In this document: positions 12,576-23,964 of the stretch, one piece after another
How the letters are laid out: each line of letters begins with the position of its first letter
How positions within the stretch are numbered: position 1 is the stretch's first letter
DNA from: Ehretia macrophylla
Taxonomy: Eukaryota; Streptophyta; Magnoliopsida; Boraginales; Ehretiaceae
Direction: 5' to 3'
Assembly: GCA_037974665.1 (NCBI GenBank)
Contig: CM075769.1
Span: 24,553,139-24,617,138 of the forward strand
DNA length: 64,000 nt
The notes under the pieces: model-generated
What the model was told of the DNA's origin: nothing
Seen by the model: only the letters and a program-made list of their open reading frames with translations
Database searches by the model: none
Program-made: the position numbers and the translations under genes

Positions 12576-14855
12576 TATGACGACCAAGAACCTCATCACA
12601 TTCATTTTAATTGTTGCATGCCTTGAGCATTAAAATGTGTAATTATTTATTTTTTGGTAAAAATCACTATTCATAAGGAAAATTGACTGTTTAATTTTTC
12701 TGAAACTGCATTTTTTCCCTGTCATATGACTTGCAGGAGGAATGAGAAAAGTGTCATTTTGTGTGTATTACGTTTGGAGCGTCCATTTAGAAAATATTTT
12801 ATGTATTGTATGAATAGTGAATTAGTAGTAACACTTGGCTATTAAACAAGTTAGTTTATTATGTGCATTTTAAGCTATTATAGACCAAAGTCTTGCAAAT
12901 AGTTGACTAGTAAATCAGCCCATACATTGAATATATCACATATACACCATATTTAACTCATAAAAAAAACTTTACAAAATAGCAAAACCACTCCCCCATT
13001 CCCTTACTCAAACCCAACGGCACACACACACAAGGAGGAGAAGAAATCTTCAAACCATCTTGCAAATTTGATCTCTTAACTTGATCTTAGAGTGTTTTGA
13101 AGTGGCCTAGAGCTTCTACAACACTTCTATACTAGCATGGTGAGGGAGTTTTGCATTTTCATGATGTTTAAAGTTTATGTCATCTTTTTAAATTTTGTGA
13201 TTTGTTGGAATTAGCTATTAAAATGTTTAAATATGATGTTAAATATGAATTATATGTTGTTTGGACTATGCTTGAGTTGCTTGTTGGTAGATTCCATCGT
13301 TGGAGTTTGAGATTGGATGAAGAAGACAAGGAATAGAGCCAAATTTAGGGTTTTGATAAACTTGCTAATTAGAACGAATTGAGGCTTCCTTTAGGTGCTT
13401 TAGACATTAATGAAACTAGTTAAAAGCTCACATGAAGTTGAATTGCCCGAAAATGAGTTAAAATGCAAATTTGGCTAACTTTAAAAAAGGGATTTTTCAC
13501 ATAACGCAATCCGGGCACATTTGGACTTTAGATTGTTTATCTTTGGGGTATGGAAGCACTTTTGGTGTTTTTGTTGCGTTAAATTGGGGTATGGAGATGG
13601 TAGGTGTAGTTAAAACCCGCTCGGAACCTACCCAAGCTTTTGCCTCCAAAGCGGCTTTACATGGCCTTGATAGGTGTCTTTTGACTTAATTAGGGATGTA
13701 AAATGATTGGATTGTGGTTTTGTAACTTCGAAATGCACATAGGAGAAGAATGACTTGGTTAAAGAAAGGGGAAAAATAGCAGTTGACTACCTTGATGCTT
13801 ATAAGTGCTTGTAGATGTATTATTATGTATTTGTATGCTTGTCTAAAGTATAAATGAGCTATTTGAGCAGGTTGTAGAAGAAAATATTTTATTGTCACCT
13901 TTATGTTCATATCGTGACTTTGTGCATATTGTGACTATTTGCGAGGGCGGCCTACTTTGTCGTTCATCTTATGTGATATTTGATATACTTGGCTCTTGTG
14001 ATCTTGACTCGGGGTTGCACAACCTTTTCGGATATGGTAGCGTCAAGAAACACGAGCGGCATCAGGCTTGCCGTGTTCCCTCGACTATCATGGTGCCTAT
14101 TCCTTTTCTCTCACTGAGTATACTCCACTACCCTAGTGGTGTGGTTAACCTCGTTGGGGCATATGGACCTACCTCAAGAGAAAGGGTCGTTGGATCGGGG
14201 TACATCCGGAGTACCCCATTTTGGAGGAATAAGGGTTTTACCTGCACTTGCTTGAAGATCTTGGCTCGTGGCTCGTGATGGAAGACAAGTGGAACTGTGT
14301 CCTTTTTATACGTGGTTAAATACTTGTCCATTTAGCTTTGTTAGTTAGTATTGAATATGTTGTTATCTTGTTGCATATCATGTAGTACTTCCCGGTTTAT
14401 TGTATCACCTCCCTCACTGAGTAACTTTGGTTACTCATTCATTGTTTTAACATGTTTCAGGAAAAGCTGTGGTTGGATGCCATGTACTGGTCTATGTGCA
14501 GGAAATGCAAGTTGCTGGTTGTATGTGTTTTGTTTTGAGATTATGAAACCTTGTATATGTTTTTATTGTCTAAAAGGTTGTAATATAAAGTAAGCTTGTA
14601 TTATTGTATGAGTTAATAACTATAGATGGGCTGTAATAACTTCAATGATTTACTTGATTGCCTAGTTAATTTGCATGCTTGTGTGAATGAGATTGTACCT
14701 TAGAGTTAGATTGTGGTTTTTTGAGGATAAGTTACTGCTTGCAAGTGAATTGATAGCCCTATAAACAGGGGAGACTCCGTCCGTTTTTTTTCATTTTTCG
14801 TGACTTGGGTATTGGGTTTGGGAACTCCGGTCTCGAGAGGGATCGGGGTATTACA
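12576..14855 (+). repeat. Family A LTR copy 3 (3' LTR)
   Basis: Starts TATGACGACCAAG and ends GGGGTATTACA, followed directly by the ATAGA target duplication. Confidence 0.9.
13943..14460 (+). promoter_or_regulatory. Conserved module H1-H2-H3 plus acceptor-like site (family A, LTR 3)
   Basis: H1 is at 13943-13968 with loop CTACTTT and inner arms CGGC/GTCG. H3 is at 14419-14436 with arms GAGTAAC and GTTACTC. TTTCAG|G ends at 14460, 24 nt after H3. Confidence 0.6.
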
Positions 14856-16129
14856 ATAGACACTCCAGCATTTTCTTGACAAATTACTTCCTAAAAGCTA
14901 ACTATCTTTTTATTAGCATCATCATTCTAAGCTAAGTCACTAACCAGCCATCATTAACTCGAGTTAAAAGTTTTTCCCTTCTGATGAGCAGCTTGCTAGA
15001 AAATGGCAAAGTCCACCAACCCAACCTAGTTGAATTAAATGATAGCAACTGTTAACGTGCTAAGCTTAACGCTTGTCTTCCAAACTCCATAGTTTCAATC
15101 GTTATTATTGCCACCTTATGCTGAAGTCATCAGCAGCCTACACATCTTAGTCCTTCACCATTCACCTAGGAAAATATCATAAGCAATCAATGTCCAATTA
15201 GCTTAGTCATTCGGCATCACCTTTAGAGACAACCACCTGGTTTGTTCTTAGCATAATCATTACAAGCATAACAATGAATAACTTGTATTGCTGTCACCTT
15301 ATATGTCTACTTAGGAATTATAGAAACTCTTAGCATTTGTCACCTCCTTCATCACATAATAAAAATACCATGCTGCATTGCCTATATCTTTCTAACAAAC
15401 GGATCACGTAGCATTGCATAGGTACATGACACAACCATCTAATTTTATCTTGTCTTTAGCTTAGCACTATCATCACCAAACAAGTATGGCCACCCGCCAA
15501 TTAAACACATTAGTTACTACCTATAGATAGTTAGCACCTCAGCTTGCTCATTGCTGTCACCTTACGAAAGTGCCAAAGAATCATAAGAATTCACTACAGC
15601 TATACAACCATCCAAGCTAAGTCATCATAAGATGTCCAAAATTCTTCTATAGCTAAACATTTCGCCTATCATCAAGTTGCTCAAAAATTCTTCAGCAAAC
15701 TGCCAAAATTTATCATACATTCACTCTATAAATAGAATACTCAATTCGACGTAGTACACAAGCTAAAAATGTCTTGCGGAAACTCTAACCCTAGTAGGCA
15801 GTAAGATGATGAGATTTTGATTAAACAACATCTTTAGTATGTATATGTTTATATGAGTATTATAATATGATTCATTATACCTTGAATTTTAATGTTTTAG
15901 CTTAGGATATATTACATGTTGATATATGAGTTAGATGTTGAACTTTGACTATATTAGTTATTAATTTATGAATTATACACATGGTAGATTATCAATGTGA
16001 GGAGATTTTTATACAAAAGCATTCTTGTACTCTTGTATCTGTTATATAGTAAGCTAGCATATATAGAATTATTATAACGTAATATACCTGGAAATATATT
16101 ACACATGAAAATTATAATGTTATACATCT

Positions 16130-16198
16130 AAATATATATTACTCTTCTAGCAGTCTTATTTTGGACATATAAGACTGCCAGAAGAGTAATATATATTT
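16130..16198. repeat. Long near-perfect hairpin inside solo LTR F
   Basis: Two 30-bp arms (16130-16159 and 16169-16198) containing ACTCTTCTAGCAGTCTTAT and its complement pair with about one internal mismatch around a 9-base loop. The transcript could form a miRNA-precursor-like foldback. It could also be a tiny fold-back insertion, since no other LTR family here has it. Confidence 0.75.
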
Positions 16199-16267
16199 GC
16201 ATCGCATCATGATTTCGAAAGGGCCTACCCAAAAATGTTTTCAAAACTTATCCTATTCTATCCTCAC

Positions 16268-16305
16268 TGAGCTTCCAAAGAGCTCACGTTTGTTTCCCCC
16301 TACAG
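16268..16305 (+). promoter_or_regulatory. H3 hairpin plus acceptor-like site (family F)
   Basis: After CCTCAC come arms TGAGCT and AGCTCA around TCCAAAG (16268-16286). CTCAC resembles a branch point, and CCCCCTACAG|G ends at 16305, 19 nt after H3, with a good pyrimidine tract. H1 was not found in this LTR. Confidence 0.55.
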
Positions 16306-16668
16306 GTGCAGCTTAGCTTGAAATAGAAATTGACTTTATGTGCTAAAGTTGAATGATTACGTGCTCAAAGCTCCTGGTTTGTCGTGTTTCAAACCAAGTT
16401 GTAAAAGTTAAAGTTTGTTTGTATTACTCTGGGGTAGAAGGGTAGTTGTTGCTGAAACCCTGGTTTGTAAAATAGTTAGGTAGCTTTCATGCCTCGGGTG
16501 GTGTAATACCCCTTTGTACCAGAGTTATTGTTTAATAGCTAGTTATTATAAAAAATCTTTATACTTATTTCTTTTTAATATTGTAAAAAGTTATGTACAT
16601 AAGACCGCAATGACAACGAACGTAGATTCTGACCTAATCTTGAGAAGGATTGGGTTGGAGTCGTTACA

Positions 16669-17894
16669 GATACAAAAAAAAAAAAAGAAGAAAGAAAAAA
16701 AGGAAAAAAGGGGAAACATAAAAACACCCCGATTGTATGACCAAAATGTTCTTCAAGTTAATAGATTTTAAAACAAAGTTAAAAGCTATGGGAGAATTTG
16801 GGTAAATTAAAAAGCTCATGGAATGTTTGGAATTTATTAGTAAACTCATGGAGTTTTTTGGCATTCTCCTTTATTTTAAATGAATGGTGATGAGAATTAA
16901 CTCCTAACTAGTTTTGTGTTATTTATTGACTTTCACATAGATGACTCTCGAAGCAGGAAAGAATAAGAAATAGTCAAAAAGTAAAAGAAAGTAGAGTTGA
17001 AGAAAAGAAAAAACACAAAGAGAGAAAGAGAAGCATGATAAGAATGTCCCTTGCAAAAGTCAAGTCAGTCGAGTGCTTTGTTTAATATGGCAGTTCTTCT
17101 TGAACAATTTCCATGCACAAACGAACCTCAACGGTGTGGGTTCTCAAAGTCTTTTCATTTTTGTGCGATTCCAATGGATAATTAACAAGTGATCCTTTGT
17201 ATAAAAAATAGATTTTACTAGAATCTGCATTGAGCAACGAGATTTATTTGCATTAAACTACTAGTATTTTACGGCGAAATACTAGGTATGATTTTTATTA
17301 TCTTTATGTTTTTTTTTTCTTTCGGTGACACCAAAATAGAGATATGGTTGCGCATTGAGATTTGAAACCTTACCAACTATGTTCAAATCTCTTTAAATTA
17401 ATATTCGATAAATTAATAATCATTTTTAAATAATAAAATTATTTGGTTCTAACTTGAGATCAATGTAAAAAATAAATAATTTCGATAAAATTATAAAAAA
17501 AAAAATTTAAAATATTTTTTTTTTATTTTATAAATTAATAATTACCTAAAAAGTACATAGCAAATTGATTATAAGGTTTTTTTTTCAAAATATGAATATT
17601 TATTGAACTTTAAATCTAGTTGAATCTCATCTCTAATTGTGTGGAGTGCACCTAAAAGTCTTAGAGTTGCTTTCTCGTAGTTTTGAAATGTCATTGATAC
17701 TTTAAGTACTTCATTTCTTGGCACTGGTTCCAAATGTTATGTATCATTATCAACTTTTATTTCATCTTGAGTACACTCTGTTATGTTGTCAATAATTTCA
17801 TCTACACTGAAAACCTGTCTATTGGTGTCATTTTTACCAAAGAAATTCAAGAACTGGTTGACATCTATTTTTTTATGGTACCCTCAATTCATTA
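16669..17894. other. Intergenic, no gene seen
   Basis: AT-rich sequence with a purine-rich low-complexity run at about 16674-16712 and further A- and T-rich runs near 17300-17530. No open frame with a recognisable domain and no RNA gene was found. Confidence 0.5.
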
Positions 17895-18835
17895 CACTAC
17901 AAGAAAAATTGATGCGATTGACGAATCTTAGCAAAAAAACTTTTTTCCGTCAGTTATTTAGCGACGGAAAGGCAACGAAAAATATTTGGTCACTAATTAG
18001 CTACAGATTAGCGATGGAACCGCGATGTAAAAATTTATTACTAAATTCTGTCAGTATTCCATCATTAATCTGTTGCTAACTAGCTGCAGATTAGTGACAA
18101 CCAATAGTTTGTGACAAAATAGTGATGGTCATAAAAATTTCAATCGCCCTTTTAGTGACGGACTTTGAGGTTCTATCACTAAATCATCTTCCGTAGCTAA
18201 TCTATCACTAAATAGCGATGGATTTGTGATGACATTTAGTAAAAATTTCAAAAATAAGTATTAAAAATAAGCATTGCATATTGTTCTCTTTTACTAAACC
18301 AAGTTAAAACAATAAACAATAATTTTGAATATAATTATAGGTCCAAAACATGAAATATAAAGGCTTTGACGTAATGATATATCATTCTCTATAATGCAAA
18401 CTATAAATAGTTATACCTCAGTTTATCCGTTATTGTCGATTTTCCTACTAAAAGTGGTTTGGACCTCAAATTATGTTGCAAATACTTGTTTATATTGTCA
18501 ATGGACTTTAAGATGCATTTAATAAGAAATTATGATTTGTAATGCTTATTTTCTAAAATTAATTACTAAATTCCATAGTTAAATAGTGACGGATTAGCCA
18601 CAAAACATGTTTTAGCAACATATTAGCGACGAAATTTCATAATTTCGTCACTAATCCGTCTTATTTAGCGATGGACAATTGTGACCGTCTCTAAATTAGC
18701 GACAAACAACTCTGTCCGTCGCTAAATTAACGATGAACCACTTGGTCTGTCTCTAATCTAGAGACGAATGCAATGGTTAGTCGCTAACTTAGAGACAGAC
18801 CATTAAGTCCATCGCTAATTAGTTTTGGTTAAAAA
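17895..18835. mobile_element. CACTA-type transposon fragment with subterminal repeat array
   Basis: It begins with the canonical CACTA terminus CACTACAAGAAAAATTG (17895). Many degenerate copies of TTAGCGACGGA and its complement TCCGTCGCTAA follow, in both orientations, at about 17940-18240 and 18580-18815. Such arrays are typical transposase-binding subterminal repeats of plant CACTA (En/Spm) elements. A matching right terminus (CTTGTAGTG) was not found and there is no transposase, so this is a truncated or non-autonomous copy. Confidence 0.65.
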
Positions 18836-19193
18836 AATAATGGTAAATAAAAAAAATTATTTTGGTTGAAAAACATAGGAAAATAATAAATATGATTCAT
18901 TTAAACCCAAAGAAAAAAGTTAAATGAGAGAATTAGAGAAGGACCACAAGTTTCCGTGTGCAACTTGAATGTGAATTTAAGGGCATTTACTTGCTTTAAA
19001 TATTATTTGAAAATAATATGTGCATTTAAGAGATTTACTTAATTGGAGTTAAATGTGCATTTAGAGTTCATGTGATTCGAATTTAATTTGTATTTCATTT
19101 AATTTGCCAAACTAGGACAAAGTGGTCATTTTTGAAATTGTTAATGAATGACAAACTTGCAAATATGATTAAAATGCTTGCATAAGTAGTCAT
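18836..19193. other. Intergenic, no gene seen
   Basis: AT-rich sequence between the CACTA-like fragment and the family E LTR. Nothing recognisable. Confidence 0.5.
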
Positions 19194-20960
19194 TGTGAGA
19201 CCCGAGCATGCATTTCAAGTACATTTATTTACTTTAAACATTATTTGGAAGTATTATGTGCTAATTATGTATTTATCTATTTTAATACATCATATTTGTA
19301 TTTAAATTACATATATACATATAAATGTAGTCATATTTTTGCTAGCCAATCATATTTGACTTATTTTTTACTCTTATATTCAATACATACATATATACAT
19401 ACAAACATGATAGAAATTTGCTTAGTATACCATTTTTTACTAACTTTGACTTAGCTTATTTGACCATTTGACCACTTAACAAATTTATACATTATATACA
19501 TAAAATATTTACATAACAAATAATAGAAGAAGCTAGAAAAGCCTTGAAGAAGTCGGCCAAGAGAGAAAAATAGAGAGAAAATAGAAAACCAAGAGTTTTT
19601 CCATCTTTGAATAAGAAATCTTGCATTTTTAGGCCAAATCAAAGTGGAAGTAGCTTGTTCTTGCCATTGCTAGCCTTTTTCAACAGTTTTAGGTGAGGGA
19701 TTTCAAGTCTTGCAAGTTTGTTGCTTACTTTGATTTATGAAATTTCATATATATGTGTTATAAATGCTAGTGGAAGATGAATATATGTTAAAATAATGAT
19801 TTGAGGGCTATATATATGCAATAGAACTTGTTTATGGCATTATAGGTGTTTTATGCTAACTTTGATAGTTGGAAGTTGAGAATTTGAGCTAGCTTTGGTG
19901 TTTATGATTATATATATGTGTTTGTGGTATAATTTCATGGCTTTGGTGAGAATTTGGTGGAGTTTGGGGTTAATTTTGATTAATTTCTAAAAATTCCAGC
20001 AAAGGTGCAAGTTTAGAGTTTGGCTTGTTTAGTTTGTTTCATGCCTAGTTATGCTATTGTAATGGGTTCATAATGCAGTGTAGTTGGTTACTATATTGAT
20101 TGTGCAAGGTTTATGTGTTGTAGAGATTTAAAAAGTGGTTAAATGATGTCTAAATATAGGTGGAGTTAAGAGTCGTGTCGTGCTGGGCGGTATAGGGCTT
20201 GCCGGTAATTGCACGACTACCATGTACTACTCCCTTCTCTCGTGTGGTCGGTGATGGCCATGGTGAGTTGGGTCGTAGATTCATGTACATCCGGAGTATA
20301 CTCGCAGGCGAATAGGGGAAGAGTTTGTGAGAAAGTTATAAGTGTCAGCATCAACAAGTGTTCTAAAGCGGTATCCTTTCAATGTGTTATTTAGTTTGGT
20401 TGTTTTAAAGTTGTTAAGCGAATGTGAATACGTGGTTACTAAGTGATATGTTTTGTCTAATGTATTTCTAAAGGCTTTCAGGTTAAAGCTTTCAAAACTT
20501 CATTTTACCCTGCCTCACTGAGCCTGTTTAGCTCACCTTTTTTAATGTATGTTACAGGTGTTCACGATGTAGACTATGTGCACGAGGAAGCGGTTAATGA
20601 GCCTGAGAATGTGCCAAATGTATGATATATCCTAGTTGATGAAAAAAATGTTGCTAGTTGTTTAGTTTTATTGTTTAGAAGCTTTTGGAGTTTGTGGGTT
20701 GTATACTTGATAATTTAACTTTTCTAAAGTCTAGTTGCTATGTTGTACATATATGGTTGGTCACGTTGGATTGTGATCACAACTACCTAGTCTTATATCT
20801 TAACACATGTTTATACTCAAGAATGCTTTAGCTTTGAAAGAGTTGTCTACTTTTGCCAAGTGAATGAATGTATGTTTAATATAATCCGCTCGTGAATCTC
20901 ATGGGTTGATCATAATTCAAGCGTTATAATATCTGTGTGTCGTCGCGATTGGGATTTTAC
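19194..20960 (+). repeat. Family E LTR remnant, 3' end lost
   Basis: Starts TGTGAGACCCGAGCATG and aligns with the family E 5' LTR beginning at 23456 through its donor-like AG|GTGAGG (19691-19697), GC-rich module and H3. Similarity stops near 'GTCGTCGCGATTGGG', about 30-40 bases before the expected GGCGTGACA end. No primer-binding site follows, so it is a truncated or recombined LTR. The right boundary is approximate. Confidence 0.65.
20168..20557 (+). promoter_or_regulatory. Conserved module H2-H3 plus acceptor-like site (family E remnant)
   Basis: Arms AGTCGTG and GCACGACT enclose a GC-rich interior (about 20168-20217), matching H2 of other families. H3 (20519-20535) has arms TGAGC and GCTCA with loop CTGTTTA after CCTCAC. 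GTTACAG|G ends at 20557, 22 nt after H3. The CTACTTT hairpin H1 is absent in this family. Confidence 0.5.
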
Positions 20961-21340
20961 CCTTTTATGATATTTTGCCTAGACTAAATAGTAACTTGAC
21001 CCCTTGACTTTGCATTGACTTCTATTATATAACAAATAAAAGCAAAACAAAAAAAAGAAGAAAGAGTCGACTAAGAGAGAGAGAAGAGAGGAATAGTGTT
21101 CAACCTAGGGTTTGAAGGATTTTTGAAGAAGAAAAAGAAGAAAGATTGCATTTAGGGCCAAATTAGAGTTGGAACTTGCTCAACCTAGGTCTATTCTTGC
21201 TTATTCTTGCATTTTCAACCATAAAAGGTGAGAAAATTTTAAATCTAAAAGTTTAAAGTTGATGTTTTGGTTATGAACTTGTGTATTTATGCTATATATG
21301 TTGAAAATGCATGTACATCTTACTAGATAGAACCTTGAGG

Positions 21341-21765
21341 TAGCGATTGATATACTGAAATGAGGTTTAGAATGGAATGACATTCCCAACTCTTTTTTAT
21401 TCCCATGCTTGGTATGAAGGAATGAACTTGGAAATCTCATTCCCAAGGTAATTCCATTCCGGCGTATATGGGAATAGCCATTCCAGAGCAAACACATGGA
21501 AATAAACCATTCGCATGTATTTGGGAATAAACTTGACTATCATACCTCCGTATTTCAATAATAATAATAATTATTATTATTATTATTAAAAATATAATAA
21601 TAATAATTATTATAAAATACTAATTATTATTATAAAAATAAAAATAAAAATAAAAAATAAATATAATAATAATAATAATAATAATTAAAAATAATAATAA
21701 CAATGATTATTATTATAAAAATAAAAATAAAAGCAAAAGAAAAAACAAAAAAAAAAATAATAATA

Positions 21766-21815
<50 letters not shown>

Positions 21816-22202
21816 CAATAAAATTAAAATAAGAAATAATAAAAAAAAAATAATATTGTTGTTGTTGTTATTTTCATTATTATTATTGTTATTATTATTT
21901 TTATTTTTTTATTATGATTATTATTATTATTTATTGTTGTTGTTGTTGTTACTATTATCATCATTTTATTTATTATATTTATGTTGTTTATGGTTATATT
22001 TATGTTTATTTTTATTTTTAATACGATAATAATAAAAGGGCAATCATGTCATATTATACAAGACATTCTCATTAATACTCTTCATTCATAGAACATACCA
22101 AACATGTCATTTGCATTCCCAAGTTCATTCCATTCCCAGTTTCATTCTATTCCTTGACCTATTTTATTTATGTCCAAATACATTCTAGTATACTAATCAC
22201 TA
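21341..22202. mobile_element. MITE-like insertion with degenerate inverted ends
   Basis: The left end TAGCGATTGATATACTGAAA and the reverse complement of the right end (TAGTGATTAGTATACTAGAA) match imperfectly. Both are followed by GGAATGGAATGA-type motifs in inverted orientation. No clean target duplication was identified. The interior is dominated by a microsatellite. Confidence 0.45.
21556..22030. repeat. AAT/ATT microsatellite block
   Basis: Long runs of TAA/AAT on the plus strand (about 21558-21850) switch to TTA/TTG/ATT runs (about 21855-22020). The long I/Y/L-only open frames here are artefacts of the repeat. Confidence 0.95.
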
Positions 22203-23081
22203 TCTGAGAGTAACATATATGTATAGATACTTGAATGAACCATGAAATGTGTAGTTGGCAAAAATGTGTTATAGGTTGAGTTTTGTAGCTAAATTTGAGT
22301 TCAATCTTTGTTCATAGCCTAAATAAGAAGTCTATATGCATATATATATGTTCATAGCATGAAGTAAGAGCTTGGAGGCAAGATTGGAGGTTGAATAAAA
22401 AATGGTGTATTGGCTGGAATTTTCCAGCGTTTTTACTGTAGCAGCCCCATTTGGCTGCCTTTTTGTGTAGTTATATGCCTACTTTGCTCCTTAATTGCAA
22501 GATATATGATTGTGTAAATGTATTACATTGTAGGATGTGAAAGGTATTGATAAAAGTGTTGTTAAATGTGGATGAAAATTGTTGATTGAATGTTGATATT
22601 AAGTGTGAATGAATATTGTGTTGTAAGGGTTGCCTTTCTTCATGGATTATTAGCTTGCTTTGCACCTTATTAGCTATATAAATGCTTGGCTTTGCACCTT
22701 ATTAGTTATATAAATGCTTGGGAATATGTGTTGCATTGTAGGTTATGAACAGGGTTGCTGAAAGTTGTGTTTATATATTGTTAAAAAAGTTAAAGTGTTG
22801 AATTGAATTCTATTGTGTTGAATATGTGATTATGCTTAAGTTTGGCTGCCTTCAAGATGGTTTAATTGCTTACATTGCTACATAATTACTAGGTATATGA
22901 TTGTGCATTGGGTGGCATCATGAGTTGGATAAAGTGTTGCTAAATATTATTATAAAGTGTCTATGAATGTTGTTGCAAAGTATTGGTTTATCAATAGTTG
23001 TCAAATGAGGCAAGTGTTTGCCAATCGTTGGGTAACCTACTTTTTTACCTAACAAATGTGTTGTTGACTGTTAATGTGATC

Positions 23082-23109
23082 GAGGAGCAACCTACTTTGT
23101 TGTACTCTC
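23082..23109 (+). promoter_or_regulatory. Degenerate H1 hairpin in an LTR remnant
   Basis: Inner arms CAAC and GTTG enclose the invariant loop CTACTTT. The outer arms (GAGGAG / TACTCTC) pair only partly, as expected for a decayed copy. Confidence 0.45.
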
Positions 23110-23964
23110 AAAGCGATACTCTCAAAGCGAATGTGAATGCGTGATACGTGATTGAATGCGAATATGAAGCGAATGCATGATTAAATGATTGAATGTGTGT
23201 GATACCCGTGCCAGAGACGAGTTGGAATAAATGGATAATTATTAAGAAATAACCCATTAATGTTTAAAATTGTAATGAGTGGTGTGAAATGTGTCAAAAT
23301 GATGCCGGGACATACCAGTAGATGTCAAATTGAATTAAATAAGTTATACTTGGAAGTTACGAGTCAGTTTCGGGCCAACTTTGAAATAAAAACTGCACGA
23401 ATTGTAGAAGACTTAGGTGGCAAATTATATATGATTGAAAATCTATACGAGCCTATGTGAGACCCGAACATTTCATTATATGTGCATTTATTTATTTTTG
23501 ACATTATTTGGTAATATTATGTGTTAATTATGTGTTTATTTATTTTTACTACATCAAATTTGCATTTAAATTGCATTTTTTACACATAAACTTAGTCTTA
23601 TTTTATTAAGTCTACCATCTTTGACTTAGTCTTGCTTATATATATATATACATGCATAAATATATATTAGCATACAAAATAAGATAGAATAATACTTAAT
23701 ATGCCAACTTTGACTATTTGACTTTGTATTTTTAGCTTATTTGACTTCTTGACCATTGCATACATTATATACATTATACATACAAGATATTAGCAAACAA
23801 AACACAAGAACAAGCTAGAAGAAAAGGCATAGGGTAGGCCAAAGAGGGAAAAAGAAGAAAAAATAAAGAAAAATAGTTCTTGATCATTTTTGAAGTGATT
23901 TCTTACACTTCAAAGCCAAATCAAAGTGGATTTAGTTCAAAGATTGTTCTCCATACATTGTTTT

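Larger units (their letters stand above)
5535..14855 (+). mobile_element. Family A non-autonomous LTR element in tandem: LTR-internal-LTR-internal-LTR
   Basis: Three LTR copies of about 2.28 kb separated by two 1.24-kb internal domains occupy 9.3 kb. The array is bounded by one perfect target duplication, ATAGA (5530-5534 and 14856-14860), and no duplication separates the inner copies. So it is a single insertion expanded by unequal recombination, or by aberrant reverse transcription. Each internal domain starts with a tRNA-iMet primer site and ends with the same polypurine tract. Neither encodes gag, protease, reverse transcriptase or integrase; short open frames inside are not conserved protein. 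The long-LTR, short-internal design resembles LARD/TRIM-type non-autonomous elements. Confidence 0.9.
4677..16668 (+). mobile_element. Solo LTR, family F, split by a nested element array
   Basis: The LTR starts TGTGAGGCCCCGAAC at 4677 and ends GGAGTCGTTACA at 16668. It is flanked by a perfect 5-bp duplication GATAC (4672-4676 and 16669-16673). The LTR is interrupted after 5534 and resumes at 14861 (14856-14860 is the inner element's target duplication), so the solo LTR itself is about 2.66 kb. No primer-binding site or internal domain belongs to it, so it is the product of LTR-LTR recombination. Its right part contains hairpin H3 and a CTACAG|G site. Confidence 0.8.
20961..23455 (+). repeat. 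Degenerate LTR remnant, interrupted by a MITE-like insertion
   Basis: Around 21000-21235 the sequence parallels the family E leader ('gcatttagggccaaat', then AAAAGGTGAG at 21225-21234). After an insertion it resumes to an H1-like CTACTTT hairpin at 23082-23109. A TGTGATACCCGTGCC motif near 23197 could be the start of yet another LTR piece that runs to 23455. No coding domain was found; a 66-codon frame at 23260-23460 has no recognisable match. Confidence 0.45.

Noticed and set aside
17895..18835. CRISPR-like or satellite interpretation of the TAGCGACGG repeats
   Set aside because: Repeats are inverted as well as direct, irregularly spaced, and adjoin a canonical CACTA terminus in a plant genome.
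21630..22029. Long I/Y/L-only frames
   Set aside because: Translation of an AAT/ATT microsatellite.
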